From assembly GCA_937863945.1 (NCBI GenBank), contig CALMIB010000029.1, forward strand, positions 1 through 7,947: a DNA stretch of 7,947 nucleotides. Direction: 5' to 3'. Each line of letters opens with the position of its first letter. Position 1 is the first letter of the stretch. The notes beneath the pieces are model-generated. The model had not been told where the DNA came from. It did no database searches and was given only the letters and a program-made list of their open reading frames with translations. Below, in pieces: positions 6,150 through 7,947 of the stretch. A program made the position numbers and the translations under genes. This DNA is from an uncultured Longilinea sp. Its GTDB lineage: Bacteria; Chloroflexota; Anaerolineae; Anaerolineales; Anaerolineaceae.

Positions 6150-7424
6150 TTAACCTCCCCAACCGCGTACGAACACCGTTTCGTCAGCCTTTTCGGCTTT
6201 GATGCGGAAGATTGCACGGATTAGCGCCGGTGCGGCGATGAAGACGATGATGAATGCCTGGATGATGGAGATGATATCGATGGGAATCTTGGTGGCGACC
6301 ATCATCTGGGTGGCGCCGTTGCGCAGGAAACCGAACAGCAGGGATGCCAGGACGACACCCAGCGGCGAGCTGTTGCCCAGCAGGGCCAGGGCGATAGAGT
6401 CATAGCCGTAGCCGGAAGACAGGCCCATCGCCATGGAATGCGTGACGCCCAGCACCTGGTTGGCACCGGCCAGGCCGGCCAACGCGCCGGAAAGCGACAT
6501 GGCGATGACAGTACTTCGCACAATGTCCATGCCGCCATATTTCGCGGCGTTGGGGTTGGCGCCCACCGTGCGTAGATTAAAGCCCCATGTCGTTTTGAAC
6601 AACAGGAACCACATCAACCAGGCGACCAGCAAGGCGATGAAGAAGCCCAGATGGAAGCGGATGGGAGCTCCAAAAAACTGCGGCAGCATGGCCGATGCTT
6701 CGACTTCGGGCGTGATGGGCATGCCGCCGGAGGTGGGCCGCTGCATGGGCCCGGCCAGAAGCCAATCGGTCAGGCGGAATGCGATCCAGTTGAGCATGAT
6801 GGTGTTGATGACCTCATGCGCGCCGGTTTTTGCCTTGAGCAGGCCGGGGATGAAGCCCCACAACGCGCCGCCCGCGGCACCAGCCAGCAACGCCAGCGGC
6901 AGGTGGATGATGGCCGGCAGACCTTTGACGGCATAGCCCACAAAGGTTGCCGCCGCGGCGCCGATAAACAACTGGCCTTCCACGCCGATATTGAACAAGC
7001 CGGAGCGGAAACCCACCGCCACGGCCAGGCCGGCGAAGATGTAGGGCGTGGAAACGACCAGGCTCTCCAGGAAGGGATTGAATGCCCGGCGGATTTCCAG
7101 TGCGTCGCCGCCCTGCAAGGCCGCAACTATGCGCGCCGGGTCGCCAAAGGCTGAGCGCAATAGCGCGCCGTAGGCGACAACAACGGAATCAAACGCGGCC
7201 TTAATACCCGCCCCAAAGGACTGTCCAAAGGCCGCATAGACATCCATGTCGGTGAGAACAATCAGGATGGCGCCCAAAACCAGGCCGGAAAAAACGGCCA
7301 GCAACGGAATGACCAACGCCCGGCCAAACGGGCGGCGCTTGCCGGCCTTTTTTTCTTTTGGGGGCTTCATTTCTTCCAGCGCGGCCTTGCCCAGATCTTG
7401 TTTTTTCGAAGGTTCTTCGCTCAA
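6150..7424 (-). CDS. Nucleoside ABC importer permease (NupP-like)
   Basis: A 424-residue membrane subunit of the BPD_transp_2 family, partner of the NupQ-like permease. The first 33 residues are charged, rich in Lys, Glu and Pro, and should be cytoplasmic; a first helix follows at about 34-57. The core has GFRSGLFNIGVEGQLFIGA at 138-156, HEVINTIMLNWIA at 203-215, the ATPase-facing loop WGFNLRTVGANPNAAKYGG at 280-298, and YGYDSIALALLGNSSPLG at 339-356, all typical of NupP/YufP. It is longer than the Bacillus protein (about 350 residues as I recall), mainly because of the N-terminal tail and the stretch at about 58-120. The start is a TTG at 7424, supported by GGAGG at 7432-7436, 7 nt away; the next in-frame ATG at 7370 has a poorer site and would remove 18 residues of the tail. 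It is 15 nt behind the ATPase gene and shares its transcript. Confidence 0.92.
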   Translation of the reverse strand: MSEEPSKKQDLGKAALEEMKPPKEKKAGKRRPFGRALVIPLLAVFSGLVLGAILIVLTDMDVYAAFGQSFGAGIKAAFDSVVVAYGALLRSAFGDPARIVAALQGGDALEIRRAFNPFLESLVVSTPYIFAGLAVAVGFRSGLFNIGVEGQLFIGAAAATFVGYAVKGLPAIIHLPLALLAGAAGGALWGFIPGLLKAKTGAHEVINTIMLNWIAFRLTDWLLAGPMQRPTSGGMPITPEVEASAMLPQFFGAPIRFHLGFFIALLVAWLMWFLLFKTTWGFNLRTVGANPNAAKYGGMDIVRSTVIAMSLSGALAGLAGANQVLGVTHSMAMGLSSGYGYDSIALALLGNSSPLGVVLASLLFGFLRNGATQMMVATKIPIDIISIIQAFIIVFIAAPALIRAIFRIKAEKADETVFVRGWGG

Positions 7425-7431
7425 TTCAGCG

Positions 7432-7436
7432 CCTCC
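7432..7436 (-). promoter_or_regulatory. Ribosome binding site deciding a TTG start
   Basis: GGAGG on the minus strand, 7 nt before TTG at 7424, lies wholly between the two genes. It is the reason for choosing the non-ATG start of the NupP-like permease. Confidence 0.75.
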
Positions 7437-7439
7437 GCT

Positions 7440-7947
7440 CTAAAGTGTGGTTTCTCGTTTATGCGATTCGGGAGCAGGCGCTTTTTGCAAAGCCTGATCG
7501 AGGGGAACACCAGCCATTAATAAACCAACCTGCTCCTTGGTCACCTGGTCGGCTGGAAGGATTGCCGTAATTTTTCCGCGATACATGACCGCAATTCGAT
7601 CTGATAATTCCATAACTTCGTCAAGTTCCGGTGATACCAGTAATACGGCGCAACCGGCAGAACGTTTTTCGACGATGCGCTTGTGAATGAATTCAATCGA
7701 ACCCACATCCAAACCGCGCGTGGGTTGCGAGGCAACCAGGAACTGAATCGGCCGGGAAAGCTCGCGGGCGATGATCACCTTCTGCTGGTTGCCACCCGAA
7801 AGTGATCCCACGGAGGTAAAAATGCTGGGCGTGCGGATGTCGAACTCTTTGACCAGCGCCTCCGCGTTCTCTTCAATTTTTTCCTGGTCCAGGATGATTC
7901 CCCTGGAAAAAGGCTCTTTGTAGTAGGTGCACAGGATCAGGTTTTCA
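7440..7947 (-). CDS. Nucleoside ABC importer ATPase (NupO-like), C-terminal part
   Basis: The last 168 residues of a double-domain ATPase; the frame stays open to the window edge, so the gene continues beyond it and about two thirds is missing (the family is about 500 residues). It is translated as ENLILCTYYKEPFSRG at the edge. The part seen is the second nucleotide-binding domain after its Walker A: signature LSGGNQQK, then a Walker B region reading FLVASQPTRGLDVGS, and LLVSPELDEV where the switch histidine would be. The Walker B acid pair is replaced by SQ and the histidine is absent, so this half is probably poor at ATP hydrolysis and the first half does the work, a pattern I recall for YufO/NupO proteins. 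An in-frame GTG at 7811 lies just before the signature and is not a true start. It should couple ATP use to the two permeases downstream. Confidence 0.93.
   Translation of the reverse strand, partial: ENLILCTYYKEPFSRGIILDQEKIEENAEALVKEFDIRTPSIFTSVGSLSGGNQQKVIIARELSRPIQFLVASQPTRGLDVGSIEFIHKRIVEKRSAGCAVLLVSPELDEVMELSDRIAVMYRGKITAILPADQVTKEQVGLLMAGVPLDQALQKAPAPESHKRETTL

Noticed and set aside
6433..7154. Two 167-codon plus-strand open frames opposite the NupP-like permease
   Set aside because: They overlap each other and a clear permease gene, and their composition (many Met, Ala, Arg or His, Gln, Gly) looks like antisense translation.
7440..7811. A separate small protein of 123 residues starting at GTG 7811
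   Set aside because: The frame continues upstream to the window edge with typical NupO-family sequence, so it is part of a larger gene cut by the window.
1..7947. Mobile element, CRISPR array, tRNA or defence system
   Set aside because: No transposase, integrase, terminal inverted repeats, regularly spaced repeats, tRNA-like folds or known defence domains were found; base use is even across all seven genes.

Overview
The window looks like chromosomal DNA from a moderately GC-rich bacterium, most likely a member of the Chloroflexota close to Anaerolineae. The assignment rests on a lipoprotein that joins an NBR1-type (four-tryptophan) Ig-like domain to a Cys-containing C-terminal module, and on a three-gene ABC-2 exporter; both are, from memory of the group, common there. 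It is an inference, not proof. All seven genes lie on the minus strand, so they are transcribed from right to left.

Right part (7947 to 4866): the distal part of an operon for a BMP/NupNOPQ-type nucleoside uptake ABC transporter. It holds the C-terminal 168 residues of the double ATPase (cut by the window edge), then two permeases of the BPD_transp_2 family. The gene order ATPase, NupP-like, NupQ-like matches Bacillus nupNOPQ. The substrate-binding lipoprotein would be expected beyond the right edge. Genes are 15 and 3 nt apart, each with a strong Shine-Dalgarno sequence. The unit ends at a good intrinsic terminator (4803-4838).

Middle part (4796 to 1371): a second transcription unit starts directly behind that terminator, from an extended -10 promoter that carries a 13-bp palindrome. 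It encodes an ABC-2 exporter: a NatA-like ATPase and two paralogous NatB-like permeases, coupled by an 8-nt overlap and a 7-nt gap. The unit ends in a perfect 12-bp hairpin with T-runs on both sides (1371-1405). The exported substrate cannot be read from the sequence.

Left part (1370 to 163): a monocistronic lipoprotein gene with its own TATAAT box, again directly behind the preceding terminator. Positions 1-162 hold no gene I can support.

No mobile element, CRISPR array, RNA gene or clear defence system is visible. The most interesting items are the lipoprotein's domain architecture, the two terminator-then-promoter junctions with the palindrome at one of them, the degenerate second nucleotide-binding site of the importer ATPase, and the N-terminal extensions of both importer permeases. 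I see no strong case for a wholly new system here.
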